From: CALAGB01 sp963789565
Lineage (GTDB): Bacteria; Chloroflexota; Chloroflexia; Thermomicrobiales; Thermomicrobiaceae
NCBI GenBank assembly: GCA_963789565.1
Contig: CAWBKX010000002.1
Location: forward strand, 930,001 to 994,000
Reading direction: 5' to 3'
Length of the DNA: 64,000 nt
Of this stretch, positions 26,753 to 36,076 are shown in pieces. A program made the position numbers and the translations under genes. Position 1 is the first letter of the stretch, and each line of letters begins with the position of its first letter. Below the pieces are notes generated by a model that saw only the letters and a list, made by a program, of their open reading frames with translations, was not told the DNA's origin and searched no databases.

Positions 26753-27808
26753 TTACGCTGGCGGACTTGTGACGAACGCGCGCACAAGGTCGAGTGACAT
26801 GTCGAAGTCGTTCAGGTCGTACATCTCGAATGGCGAGTGCGTGTAGCGCGTCGAGAGGCCGATCAAGCCCGTCGGAATACCCTGCTGGATCAGGGAATCA
26901 CCGTCGCTGCCGAAGAACTCCCAGACGCAATGCTGCACCGGAATCCCTGCCTTCTCGGCCACGTCGGCGATGTGCCAGACGACGTCCTCGCTGTAATGCG
27001 CGCGTCCATCCTTATGCACCAACGCTGGTCCACCGCCCAGGCGCGTCGGCAGGTCGCGTCGATCGACGGTCGGGATGTCGCCGACAGGACCGTTGTCGAG
27101 CGCGATGGCCAGATCGGCGTCGATCTCGCTACGCAGCGATGCGGCACCGACCAGACCAATCTCTTCCTGTGTGGTGGCGGCGAAATACAGGTCGTACTGC
27201 AGCTCTTGCGGATCGAGCTCTTCCAATAGAAGCGTCATGATGGCCAGCGCGAAACGATCATCGACGGCCTTACTGATGACACGATCGCCAATGCGACGAA
27301 CCGGTGGATTCCAGATGACGCCCGCGCCGGGATGAATGCCGCGGGCCAACACCTCTTCGCGTGAGGAGGCGCCGATGTCGACGAAGACGTCGTAAAAGTC
27401 GAGTTGCTCCTTGCGACGATGGCGCTCCGTCAGGATGTGGCCGGTCGTACTGGCGAAGAGTCCTTCTGTCAGTGTGTCGCGCCCGACGATGAGTGCGGGC
27501 TGCCCAATCGGATAGCGTTTGGCGATGTCGCTGCGCGGCACCTGGCCGCTGCCTAGCCAGATGAATCCCTGCGAGTCAATGCTGCGAACGATGAAGCCGA
27601 TCTCGTCGGCGTGACCCTCAACGAGGAGTCGAGGTCCTTTGCCACCAACGTGCGCGAACAGGTTTCCGCCCTTGGCTGTCCAGACTCTCCTCGCGTGCGG
27701 AGTCCAGCGGTCTCGCAACCAGCTCATGACGCGCTTCTCTTGACCCGTCGGCCCCGGCAGCTCCATGAGCGTGCGCATCAACTCAAAGTTCTTCTCTCGG
27801 TCGGTCAT
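26753..27808 (-). CDS. M42 family metallopeptidase
   Basis: A 351-residue cytosolic di-zinc aminopeptidase of the M42 (glutamyl aminopeptidase/TET/FrvX) family. Ligand and catalytic regions seen are VEGHADEIGF (His, Asp), SKAVDDRFALAI (bridging Asp), TTQEEIGLVGA (catalytic Glu pair), ALDNGP, and the final His in STRYTHSPFE. ATG 27808 follows AAGGG. An upstream in-frame ATG eight codons away has no ribosome site. It probably forms large oligomers that trim peptides (family knowledge). Confidence 0.9.
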   Translation of the reverse strand: MTDREKNFELMRTLMELPGPTGQEKRVMSWLRDRWTPHARRVWTAKGGNLFAHVGGKGPRLLVEGHADEIGFIVRSIDSQGFIWLGSGQVPRSDIAKRYPIGQPALIVGRDTLTEGLFASTTGHILTERHRRKEQLDFYDVFVDIGASSREEVLARGIHPGAGVIWNPPVRRIGDRVISKAVDDRFALAIMTLLLEELDPQELQYDLYFAATTQEEIGLVGAASLRSEIDADLAIALDNGPVGDIPTVDRRDLPTRLGGGPALVHKDGRAHYSEDVVWHIADVAEKAGIPVQHCVWEFFGSDGDSLIQQGIPTGLIGLSTRYTHSPFEMYDLNDFDMSLDLVRAFVTSPPA

Positions 27809-27980
27809 CGATACCCTTCTTCCACCATCCACATTTTCCCACGCGTGCCTATTTTCAACGGCAACGGCCTGCTCGTTCTATCGCGGACATCATGCCCCGA
27901 GTCTCAAGGTTCGTACAGCGTGTGGTGAATCGAACCGTAATATGAATGATGGCCACGACGGTGGTTCACGGGGTGCGTAG

Positions 27981-27986
27981 TATAAT
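27981..27986 (+). promoter_or_regulatory. -10 element upstream of the SH3-domain gene
   Basis: A perfect TATAAT 60 bases before the start at 28046. A well-spaced -35 is not seen. Confidence 0.35.
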
Positions 27987-28045
27987 CGCGCGCGTCACCT
28001 TCGTTGTGTACGCGCGTTTCGTGTGGCTACTCGAGTCGGAGGATC

Positions 28046-28564
28046 ATGGTCGAGCCAGGGTTAACTTCGAGACTCCGCCAGCATTCACGACGCTCAGGGA
28101 TGCTGGTCGGACTCAGCATGGCAGTCGCCATCGGGATCTGCATCATCGGGTTCATCTGGATCTACGTGCGCGTTGGTCCGGTCTTCAGTGACTTCATCCC
28201 GGCGAAATCGGCTTCGCTGACTCCGGTCTCGTCGCTGCTCACCTCCGGCACACCGACGGGAGACGGCACTCCGATTGCTGGTGTCGCTCTTTCATCCCCC
28301 AGTCCCACGGCGCTGCCGACCGTGATCGCGTCGCCGTCTCCCGTGTGGGAGGGGACGCACAAGATCGTGGCCGGTGAGCGCGTGAATTTCCGCTCGGGTC
28401 CATCGACCGTTTCCGACATTGTCGACGTTCTCCAGCCCGGCACTGAGCTGAAGTTCATCGGTCAACAGCAGGTCACCAGTGGCGTGACGTGGATGGAATT
28501 CCAGCTCCAGGATGGCACTCAGGGCTGGGTACGCACCGTCGACGTCGATCCGGTCGTTCCTTAA
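28046..28564 (+). CDS. membrane-anchored bacterial SH3-domain protein
   Basis: A 172-residue protein. A short cytoplasmic basic N-terminus is followed by one transmembrane helix (about residues 18-42), a Ser/Thr/Pro-rich linker (about 50-100) and a C-terminal SH3b domain (about 105-168, with RVNFRSGPSTVSDIV and GWVRTVDV). SH3b domains usually bind cell-wall peptides, so it is probably displayed outside the membrane. The start is ATG 28046 with GGAGG four bases upstream. It precedes tyrA but has no evident functional link to it. Confidence 0.8.
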   Translation: MVEPGLTSRLRQHSRRSGMLVGLSMAVAIGICIIGFIWIYVRVGPVFSDFIPAKSASLTPVSSLLTSGTPTGDGTPIAGVALSSPSPTALPTVIASPSPVWEGTHKIVAGERVNFRSGPSTVSDIVDVLQPGTELKFIGQQQVTSGVTWMEFQLQDGTQGWVRTVDVDPVVP

Positions 28565-28587
28565 CCTCCAGAACGCGCAAAACCCTT

Positions 28588-28596
28588 TGATATACT
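28588..28596 (+). promoter_or_regulatory. extended -10 promoter of tyrA
   Basis: TGATATACT is a TGn-TATACT extended -10, 51 bases before the tyrA start. No good -35 is present. Confidence 0.45.
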
Positions 28597-28646
28597 TGCC
28601 GTAATCAAGGTTTCGATCTCATTTTCAGGCAGGCAAAGGACGTGTC

Positions 28647-29687
28647 ATGCAAAGAGTCTCGATCATCGGCCTCGGGCTGATCGGCTCGTCAATCGGTCTT
28701 GGTCTCAAACGGTGGGCGACAAAAGACGGCAAACGACAATCCGTGCTCGAAGTTACTGGCTTTGATATCAGTCTCGATGTCCAGAACTATGCAAAGAAAT
28801 TGAAGGCAGTAGACCGCACCGAGTGGAACATGTCGAACGCCATCTCGAACGCCGACGTGGTGGTGATCGCGACGCCTGTTACCGCGGTCAAGGATATCTT
28901 CGAATCCATCGTCGACCTCGGGAAGCAAGGTTTGGTGGTGACCGACGCCTGCAGCACCAAGTCCGAGATTCTGCAGTGGGCCAACGAGATGCTTCCGGAC
29001 CACATCCATTTCGTTGGTGGTCACCCAATGGCCGGCGATACGCGCGGCGTCGAGGGCGCGACCGTCGACATGTTCAAGGGCGCTACCTGGTGCGTCTGCC
29101 CCACCGTGAACGCGGGCGACGACGCAGTCCAGACCGTGCTTGGGTTGATCTCCGCGGTCGAAGCGGAGCCGCTTTTTGTCGATCCGCACGAGCACGACGG
29201 CTATGTCGGCGGCATCAGCCACCTGCCGTTTATGCTCTCGGTCGCCATGACGCACGTCGTCAGCAGCGATTCTCAGTGGCGTGATATGCGGAAACTGAGC
29301 TCGAGCGGCTTCAAGGACGCCTCGCGCTTGGCGGCGGGCAGTCCTGAGATGTACCGCGGAATTTGTGACACCAACCGGGAGAACATCGTCCGATGGCTCG
29401 ACTCGACGGTAAACGAGCTCGTCCACATGCGGGATCTCGTGAACACCGGAACCGACGAGACGCTCGAGACGCTCGAACAGATCTTCAGTGAGGCGCGTGA
29501 CGCACGGGCCGAATGGATCACGTCCGAGCGAAATGGTGGTGGATCGGTGCAAGACACCGACGGCGAGTTGAGCACCATGAGCGTTGGCGACCAGATGCAG
29601 CAGATGTTCTTTGGGAGCCTTTTCCGACGCAAGCCGCGCACCGGTCGTGAAGATCGCTCGGAAGCGTCGCGTCCGAAACGGCGTTAG
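28647..29687 (+). CDS. tyrA: prephenate dehydrogenase
   Basis: A 346-residue NAD-linked dehydrogenase that converts prephenate to 4-hydroxyphenylpyruvate in tyrosine synthesis. The N-terminal Rossmann fold has GLGLIGSSIGLGLK. The prephenate site has GGHPMAGDTRGVEGA with its catalytic His, then GGISHLPFMLS. The C-terminal helical domain is followed by a basic, low-complexity tail (about 300-346) that looks non-catalytic. No ACT domain is visible. aroQ of the same pathway lies 9.4 kb downstream. Confidence 0.9.
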   Translation: MQRVSIIGLGLIGSSIGLGLKRWATKDGKRQSVLEVTGFDISLDVQNYAKKLKAVDRTEWNMSNAISNADVVVIATPVTAVKDIFESIVDLGKQGLVVTDACSTKSEILQWANEMLPDHIHFVGGHPMAGDTRGVEGATVDMFKGATWCVCPTVNAGDDAVQTVLGLISAVEAEPLFVDPHEHDGYVGGISHLPFMLSVAMTHVVSSDSQWRDMRKLSSSGFKDASRLAAGSPEMYRGICDTNRENIVRWLDSTVNELVHMRDLVNTGTDETLETLEQIFSEARDARAEWITSERNGGGSVQDTDGELSTMSVGDQMQQMFFGSLFRRKPRTGREDRSEASRPKRR

Positions 29688-29697
29688 CGCTGAACGT

Positions 29698-30213
29698 TCA
29701 CGGCACGATGTTCCACTCTTCCGGCAGCTCGTAGTAGTAGAGCATGCGCGTCGGCCGCCCATTTTGGCGAACTCGGCCGCGATCGGAGCGCAGCACCTCG
29801 GCATAGCTGTTCTGAACCTGGATGATTCGGCGAGCTTTGAGGTTAAAGAGGATGACGCCCGTCGATACGGGCTTCAGACTCAGTTGACGGGTCCGCTCAT
29901 CAACGACGCGAAACGGTGGTAGGTTGGCTGGCGGTGTAGCTTCCGCCAACTGTTGGAATGCCAGGAAATTCTCTTTCGTGTTATGTTCATCAAACACGGC
30001 CAGGCCGCTCTCGACGGATCGGACAAATTCCAGGTCGTATGGCCGGGCAAATTCAAGTAGCTGGCTACTCGCGCTTGGGTGACGGCTACATGCGGCAACA
30101 AGCATCTTGATAGCGTGACATGGTCCGATGAAGCTGGACGTTCCTCGATCATCGACGATGGTGAAGCGGATGACATTCACGCGAGCTGACCCCTTCAAAC
30201 TGATGTTTTTCAC
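29698..30213 (-). CDS. hypothetical protein
   Basis: A protein of about 171 residues that I do not recognise. The frame is open further upstream (to 30327), but the region before residue 39 of that frame looks non-coding, so GTG 30213 is proposed, with no strong ribosome site. The C-terminus has a coherent segment (KARRIIQVQNSY, then a Tyr-rich LYYYELPEEW). No signal peptide, membrane helix or metal motif is seen. It is convergent with tyrA, with 10 bases between stops. Confidence 0.5.
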   Translation of the reverse strand: MKNISLKGSARVNVIRFTIVDDRGTSSFIGPCHAIKMLVAACSRHPSASSQLLEFARPYDLEFVRSVESGLAVFDEHNTKENFLAFQQLAEATPPANLPPFRVVDERTRQLSLKPVSTGVILFNLKARRIIQVQNSYAEVLRSDRGRVRQNGRPTRMLYYYELPEEWNIVP

Positions 30214-30407
30214 CTTGGTTTCATGGCAACATGGAACGGGCACCCGACGTATGAGAGCGACCGGGAGCCCAGTAGACGGCACATGCGATGCGCTGGAAGC
30301 GTGGTACTGATTAGAAGACGCCGGCAACGACTACGCGGGTTCATAGCGGCAAAACTGTACCACAGCACGAGCCCGTTTCTCGCTGGCGATTCAGGAGCGA
30401 AAACACG

Positions 30408-31451
30408 ATGGCGATGACAGGATCGATACTCGTTTCGGAGCGTTATGCGCGCCAGACGATTTTCCCTGCAATCGGTGAAGCGGGTCAGAATCGACTACGT
30501 GGGACGCGTGTCTGCCTGATCGGTTGTGGCGCACTCGGAACCCACATCGCCGACACACTCGTGCGCGCCGGTTTCGGGTTTGTGCGTATCGTCGACCGGG
30601 ACATCCCCGTTCAGAGCAACCTGCAGCGTCAATCGCTCTTCGACGAACAGGACGTGATTGACGGAATCCCGAAGGTCATCGCCGCCGCGCGCAGGCTGAA
30701 CGCCGTGAACAGCGAAGTGACCGTTGAGCCACTGGTGCTGGACGTCAACTCGACCAACATCGAGCCACTGATCGCCGACGTCGATTTTGTCGTCGACGGC
30801 AGCGACAATTTCGAGATCCGTTATCTGATCAACGATGTGTGCGTCAAGCTGAATAAGCCCTGGGTCTATGGTGGCGTCATCGGCAGTTACGGCATGACCA
30901 TGACAATTCTGCCTGGTGAGACCCCATGCTTGCGCTGCGTCTTTCCCGAAGCGCCCGCACCCGGAGAGGCTCCGACGTGCGACACCGCGGGCGTCATTGG
31001 TCCGGCAGTCACGGTGGTGGCCGGGATGCAGTCCGCCGAAGCGATGAAGCTGGCGGTCGGCGCCATGAGCGAGCTCAATCCTAACCTGCTGGCGATCGAT
31101 GTCTGGAACCTGAGCGTTGACCAAATTCCACTCGGCACGCCGAGTCCGGATTGCCCGACGTGCGGCCACCACGATTTCACCTTCCTGGAGCAGTCGGCCC
31201 CAAGCCAGACCACCGATCTATGCGGACGTGATGCCGTGCAGATCTCCGTCTTTCCGCCGGCCCAGTTGTCACTCGCGGCGATGGCGGAACGTCTCAAGGC
31301 GGTTGGTCAGGTTGGCTACAATGACTATCTCCTGCGCTGCAACGTTGAGAGCTACGAATTGACGGTCTTCCCGGACGGACGCGCCATCATCAAAGGAACG
31401 ACCGACCCCTCTGTCGCGCGCTCGGTTTACGCTCGCTACATCGGCATGTGA
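30408..31451 (+). CDS. ThiF/MoeB-family adenylyltransferase
   Basis: A 347-residue E1-like enzyme that adenylates the C-terminus of a ubiquitin-like sulphur carrier. The ATP site is LIGCGALGTHIADTLVRAG. RQSLFDEQDV is the family's Arg-finger region. Zinc Cys pairs are CLRC and CPTC. The C-terminal 80 residues form an extra small domain without a recognised motif. The cysteine desulfurase gene follows eight bases downstream, supporting a sulphur-transfer role (thiamin, molybdopterin or tRNA thiolation). No carrier protein gene is adjacent. Confidence 0.88.
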   Translation: MAMTGSILVSERYARQTIFPAIGEAGQNRLRGTRVCLIGCGALGTHIADTLVRAGFGFVRIVDRDIPVQSNLQRQSLFDEQDVIDGIPKVIAAARRLNAVNSEVTVEPLVLDVNSTNIEPLIADVDFVVDGSDNFEIRYLINDVCVKLNKPWVYGGVIGSYGMTMTILPGETPCLRCVFPEAPAPGEAPTCDTAGVIGPAVTVVAGMQSAEAMKLAVGAMSELNPNLLAIDVWNLSVDQIPLGTPSPDCPTCGHHDFTFLEQSAPSQTTDLCGRDAVQISVFPPAQLSLAAMAERLKAVGQVGYNDYLLRCNVESYELTVFPDGRAIIKGTTDPSVARSVYARYIGM

Positions 31452-31458
31452 GGCTTCG

Positions 31459-32622
31459 ATGATTTATCTGGACAACGGAGCGACGAGCTGGCCGAAGCCT
31501 GAAGTCGTGTACGAGACGCTCGGCAACTTCTTGCGCACTGCAGGTGCCAATCCGAGCCGCGGCAGCCACGTCATGGCCACCCGCGCGGCGGCGGCGATCA
31601 CCGACACACGAGTGAAGATCGCCCGGCTACTGGGAGCACCCGATCCAAAGCGCGTCATTTTCGCTTCAAATGCAACCGACGCGCTGAATATGGCCATCAA
31701 GGGCATCTTGAACCCCGGCGACCATGCCGTCACGACGACGATGGAGCACAACTCGGTGCGGCGGCCGCTACGTGCGCTGCACGCGAGCGGCGTCACGACG
31801 ACCAAAGTCGCCGCCAACCGTGAGGGCTTCGTCTCGGTTGCAGACGTTGAGCGGGCGCTTCGGCCGAATACCCGCATGATCGTCATGACACATGCATCCA
31901 ACGTGAACGGCGCCATTCAGCCGGTGGCCCAAATTGCTGAGATCGCGCGTGATCGCGGAATCTTGATGCTGGTCGACGCGGCGCAGACAGTTGGATCGTT
32001 GCCCTTCGATATGGAAGAGATCGGCGCCGACCTCCTCGCGTTTCCGGGCCACAAAGGGCTGATGGGACCAACGGGTACCGGCGGACTCATTCTGGGGCCG
32101 CGCGTGAGCACCGATGATCTGGCAACCATGCGCGAAGGCGGTACCGGCGGGAATTCCGAAGAGGACGTCCAGCCCGACGAACTGCCGACGCGCTATGAGG
32201 CAGGCACACTCAACACCGTGGGCATCGCGGCACTCGGAGCAGCCCTCGACGTCGTCGCCGCTGAGGGTGTCGAGACGATTTATCAGCGCGAGCGGCAGAT
32301 CACGACGCAACTTATCGATGGTCTGGCGGAAATTCCCGGCGTTCGCGTCCTTTCACCTGAGGATGAGGATCGCCGAGCTGCGGTGGTCTCGTTCACGGTT
32401 GAGGGCTGGGAACCGTCTGATATTGGCGCAGCGCTCGACAGCAGCTTCGAGATCGCCTGTCGCACAGGTTTACATTGCGCGCCAGAGGCGTGTGAAACGC
32501 TCGGCGCATTCCCATATGGCACGATACGATTTAGTCCGGGCTTCTATACGACGGCTGATGAGATCGATCAGGCAGTGAACGCCGTATCCGAGCTTGCGCG
32601 GGCCGCTCTCCGACTCTCTTGA
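31459..32622 (+). CDS. cysteine desulfurase family protein (class V aminotransferase fold)
   Basis: A 387-residue PLP enzyme of the cysteine desulfurase/selenocysteine lyase family. MIYLDNGATSWPKP is the typical N-terminus. VDAAQTVGSLPF contains the PLP-pairing Asp. FPGHKGLMGP holds the PLP Lys. CRTGLHCAPEACETLG includes the putative catalytic Cys loop. It would mobilise sulphur as a persulfide for the neighbouring ThiF-like enzyme. A role in selenium delivery is possible in a selenoprotein-making host but cannot be shown here. Confidence 0.88.
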   Translation: MIYLDNGATSWPKPEVVYETLGNFLRTAGANPSRGSHVMATRAAAAITDTRVKIARLLGAPDPKRVIFASNATDALNMAIKGILNPGDHAVTTTMEHNSVRRPLRALHASGVTTTKVAANREGFVSVADVERALRPNTRMIVMTHASNVNGAIQPVAQIAEIARDRGILMLVDAAQTVGSLPFDMEEIGADLLAFPGHKGLMGPTGTGGLILGPRVSTDDLATMREGGTGGNSEEDVQPDELPTRYEAGTLNTVGIAALGAALDVVAAEGVETIYQRERQITTQLIDGLAEIPGVRVLSPEDEDRRAAVVSFTVEGWEPSDIGAALDSSFEIACRTGLHCAPEACETLGAFPYGTIRFSPGFYTTADEIDQAVNAVSELARAALRLS

Positions 32623-32635
32623 ACAGAGGCCAACA

Positions 32636-33070
32636 ATGGCGAAGAAGCGTTACACCAAAGTCGAAGAAGAGATCATCCAGATTCTGGATGCGAAAGATCG
32701 CGAGCCATCCTGGCGCCGGGTCGGTCGCAGGCGTTGGCGTCCGCGGATGCCGCGCGTTCACTTTTCGATGCCGAAACGCATCGGTGCCGCCGGTGGGCTG
32801 ATATGGCTCGTCGTGACCTTCGGCATCGCATTTGCTGCCATCATGGTGTCTGGTTACTCCCACTTTCTCGCTGTGATTCTGGCCATCGTCTGCATCCTCT
32901 TCTTCCTGAGCCCCATGGTCTTCTCACGTCGGGATACGGGACTGCACCGTCCGGCACAGGAATGGCGCGGCCGGAGCATGAACCCGCCGCCATCGCAAGA
33001 CAACGTCGTTGGCAAGATTCGCCATCGAATCTGGGAAATGCGCAATCGCGATCAGAACCGTCGCTGGTAA
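32636..33070 (+). CDS. small two-helix membrane protein
   Basis: A 144-residue protein with a basic N-terminus (about 1-48, rich in Arg and Lys), two adjacent transmembrane helices (about 50-95) and a basic C-terminal tail. The start is ATG 32636 with AGAGG upstream. It directly follows the desulfurase gene (13 bases), so it is probably co-transcribed. I do not recognise a family. Confidence 0.7.
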   Translation: MAKKRYTKVEEEIIQILDAKDREPSWRRVGRRRWRPRMPRVHFSMPKRIGAAGGLIWLVVTFGIAFAAIMVSGYSHFLAVILAIVCILFFLSPMVFSRRDTGLHRPAQEWRGRSMNPPPSQDNVVGKIRHRIWEMRNRDQNRRW

Positions 33071-33266
33071 TCGTCACCTCTCGACGTCGACAGTTCAACC
33101 CATACAATTGCGCTCATTCACGAGAAGATCATCGCGGCCTTGACGACCGTTGTGGCGCATCTCTGGTTGCTTGCCGAAGACGTGTGCTATTCTGACACCA
33201 CTGCATGCGCCAAATGGGCATGGGGAGGGACAGCGCTGAGGCGTCGGCTTCGCTCGGAAAGTCAAT

Positions 33267-33728
33267 ATGCCACGAATCGTTAGTGACATCGTCGATGTCT
33301 ACATATTTCGTCATGTCCGCAATCAAGTCCAGTTTTTGCTCTTGCGACGACGGCCGGACGTCGTGCTTGGAGACACCTGGCAGTCGATCCATGGAAAGAT
33401 CGAGCCGGGGGAGCGCGCGGTTGAGGCGGCCATGCGCGAAGTCGAAGAGCGCACCGCTTTCGTTCCCACGAAACTCTATTCCGCCGACTACATTAACCAG
33501 TTTTACGACCATGCGAGCGACACAATTGTGCTGGCTCCCGCGTTCGCGGCGCTGGTCGACCCGGGTGCCAAGGTGCGGGTCTCTCCGGAACACAGCGACT
33601 ATGCCTGGTGCGACCTCGAAGAGACGGTCGCGCGTCTCCCCTGGTCCGGCCAACGCTGGGCGGTGCGTCACATCTATGACGTCATTGGCATGGGCGGCGA
33701 CGAAGCTGATTTCTACGCGCTGACCTGA
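33267..33728 (+). CDS. Nudix hydrolase family protein with a variant Nudix box
   Basis: A 153-residue Nudix-fold protein. The box reads G-x5-E-x7-REVEERTAF against the consensus G-x5-E-x7-REUxEExGU. Arg replaces the last metal-binding Glu and Ala the Gly. The rest of the fold is typical (FLLLRRR, WQSIHGKIEPGE). Such proteins hydrolyse nucleoside-diphosphate-linked compounds, but the altered box may reduce metal binding or change the substrate. It sits alone between the membrane protein and uvrB. Confidence 0.8.
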   Translation: MPRIVSDIVDVYIFRHVRNQVQFLLLRRRPDVVLGDTWQSIHGKIEPGERAVEAAMREVEERTAFVPTKLYSADYINQFYDHASDTIVLAPAFAALVDPGAKVRVSPEHSDYAWCDLEETVARLPWSGQRWAVRHIYDVIGMGGDEADFYALT

Positions 33729-33977
33729 CGTCCGAGATCTATCAGACATGTGCCAATTAGACTCCTCCAGCGCCCGCTCATCTGGCGCGGTGGTTCACAA
33801 TTCAACCGCGTACATACGCGACCGTCTTATGTCACAATAGCTGCATAACCGGGCCAAGCAGTGGCGCGTTTCTGGACCGAGAATGGGTTCGCGGATCAGG
33901 CGAATGAGCCCCGATTTCGGTATACTTCAGAGGTTGTGATTCGGGCACCATCGGCAACGCGAATACGGGGGTAGACC

Positions 33978-35972
33978 GTGCCGGAATTCCAGCTCACATC
34001 GGATCTTCAGCCGACAGGTGACCAGCCGCAGGCGATCGACATGATCGTTTCCGGCGTTGACTCGAACGTGCGGCATCAAACGCTGCTCGGAGTTACCGGT
34101 TCCGGCAAGACCTTCACCATGGCCAACGTTATCCAGCGGGTCCAGCGGCCTGCCCTGGTTCTGGCGCCGAATAAGACGCTGGCGGCTCAACTCTACAGCG
34201 AATTCAAGGAATTTTTCCCCAACAACGCGGTCGAATATTTCGTCAGCTACTACGATTACTATCAGCCCGAGGCCTACGTTCCGCGAACCGATACGTATAT
34301 CGAAAAAGACGCGCAGATCAACGACGAGATCGATAAGCTGCGTCACGCAGCCACTCGTTCGCTGCTCACACGTCGGGACGTCATAATCGTGGCCAGCGTC
34401 TCCTGCATATACGGTCTGGGCTCGCCGGAAGAGTACGGCAAGACAGTGGTCTCGCTGCGACGCGGAGCCTCGGTGCGGCGCGACCGCATTCTGCGCCATC
34501 TGGTTGACATCCAGTACGATCGCAACGACCTCACGCTCGTGCGCGGCACGTTCCGTGTGCGCGGTGACACGGTCGACATCTTCCCCGCCTATGAAGAGAT
34601 CGCCGTTCGCGTCGAATTTTGGGGCGACGATATCGAGCGCATCATCGAGATCGATCCGCTGACTGGCGAAGTCCTTGCCGAGCGGAACGAGATTGAAATC
34701 TATCCCGCCAAGCACTTCGTCACCACGCAAGAGAAGCTGCAACTTGCGGTGCGAGACATCGAAGACGAGCTCCAGGTGCGCTTGAAGCAGCTTGAGAACG
34801 AAGGTAAAGTGCTGGAAGCGGCCCGCCTCAAGCAGCGAACAAACTACGATCTCGAGATGCTGCAGGAAGCGGGTTACTGCTCCGGAATCGAGAACTACTC
34901 GCGGCATCTTTCGCGCCGAAGTGAGGGCGATCCGCCCTGGACGCTGCTCGACTATTTCCCGGATGACTACATCGCGTTCATTGATGAGTCGCACATGTCC
35001 ATTCCGCAGGTTCGCGGCATGTTCGCGGGCGATCGCTCGCGTAAGGATGTGCTCATCGACTTCGGCTTCCGTCTGCCTTCAGCACGGGATAACCGCCCAC
35101 TCACGTTCGACGAATTCGAACATCACGTGCGTCAGGCGGTCTACGTCTCCGCCACACCTGGTCCATTTGAGTTGGAGCACAGCCAACAGATCGTGCAGCA
35201 GGTCATTCGGCCTACCGGCCTGATCGACCCAGAGATCAGCGTGCGGCCGACGAAGCGGCAGATCGACGATTTGCTGGAAGAGGTCAATCGTCGCGTAGCC
35301 CGTGGCGAGCGCGCACTCATCACAACGCTGACCAAGAAGATGGCAGAAGATCTGTCGGACTATCTCAAAGAGGTCGGCGTCCGCACGCACTATCTGCACA
35401 GCGACATCGATACTTTGGAGCGAGTCGAGATCCTGCGTGACCTTCGGCTGGGCGTATACGACGTCGTGGTCGGCATCAACCTGCTTCGAGAGGGACTCGA
35501 CCTGCCCGAAGTCTCACTCGTCGCGATATTGGACGCCGACAAAGAAGGCTATCTGCGCTCGACCAGTGCATTGGTCCAGACGGTCGGCCGTGCGTCCCGG
35601 CACGTAGACGGACTTGTCGTCATGTATGCGGACGTCGTTACCGATTCGATGCGGCGGGCCATCGATGAGACCTATCGACGCCGCGCGATACAGCTTGCGT
35701 ACAATGAAGAGCACGGCATCACGCCTCGCGGCATCATCAAACAGATCCGCGACATCACCGATCGCGTCAAGGCGGTAGCCGAAGAGCACAGTCAGTATCG
35801 GGCAGATTCTGAGCCGGGCGTCATCGCACAGATCCCGCCTGACGAAATGGCCAAACTGATCAAGGATCTCGAACGTCAGATGAAGGAAGCCTCGAAACTC
35901 CTCGAGTTCGAACGGGCCGCGCTGTTGCGTGATCAGATCGTCGAGCTCCGGCGCATCCAAGAGGTCATGTAA
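33978..35972 (+). CDS. uvrB: excinuclease ABC subunit B
   Basis: A 664-residue repair helicase that verifies damage and recruits UvrC. It shows Walker A GVTGSGKTFTMA, the beta-hairpin region YYDYYQPEAYVPRTDTYIEKD, the DEAD-type IDESHMS, helicase motif VGRASRH and a C-terminal UVR motif (about 625-660). The start is GTG 33978. A TATACT -10 lies at 33921-33926. A hairpin (AACCCG/CGGGTT, 35971-36000) overlaps the stop codon. Confidence 0.97.
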   Translation: MPEFQLTSDLQPTGDQPQAIDMIVSGVDSNVRHQTLLGVTGSGKTFTMANVIQRVQRPALVLAPNKTLAAQLYSEFKEFFPNNAVEYFVSYYDYYQPEAYVPRTDTYIEKDAQINDEIDKLRHAATRSLLTRRDVIIVASVSCIYGLGSPEEYGKTVVSLRRGASVRRDRILRHLVDIQYDRNDLTLVRGTFRVRGDTVDIFPAYEEIAVRVEFWGDDIERIIEIDPLTGEVLAERNEIEIYPAKHFVTTQEKLQLAVRDIEDELQVRLKQLENEGKVLEAARLKQRTNYDLEMLQEAGYCSGIENYSRHLSRRSEGDPPWTLLDYFPDDYIAFIDESHMSIPQVRGMFAGDRSRKDVLIDFGFRLPSARDNRPLTFDEFEHHVRQAVYVSATPGPFELEHSQQIVQQVIRPTGLIDPEISVRPTKRQIDDLLEEVNRRVARGERALITTLTKKMAEDLSDYLKEVGVRTHYLHSDIDTLERVEILRDLRLGVYDVVVGINLLREGLDLPEVSLVAILDADKEGYLRSTSALVQTVGRASRHVDGLVVMYADVVTDSMRRAIDETYRRRAIQLAYNEEHGITPRGIIKQIRDITDRVKAVAEEHSQYRADSEPGVIAQIPPDEMAKLIKDLERQMKEASKLLEFERAALLRDQIVELRRIQEVM

Positions 35973-36005
35973 CCCGTTGATACAACCGAGCCACCGGGTT
36001 CTTTA
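35971..36005 (+). terminator. possible terminator after uvrB
   Basis: AACCCG (35971-35976) pairs with CGGGTT (35995-36000) and is followed by CTTTA. A second, related GC-rich repeat ends in GGTTTT near 36030. The stems are short and the loops long. Confidence 0.4.
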
Positions 36006-36076
36006 TGACAGAGCCACCCGGGGTTCGGTTTTGCCGTGGCCGCGTTCGGCATCAAGATGAAAGAGACGTCTGAACT

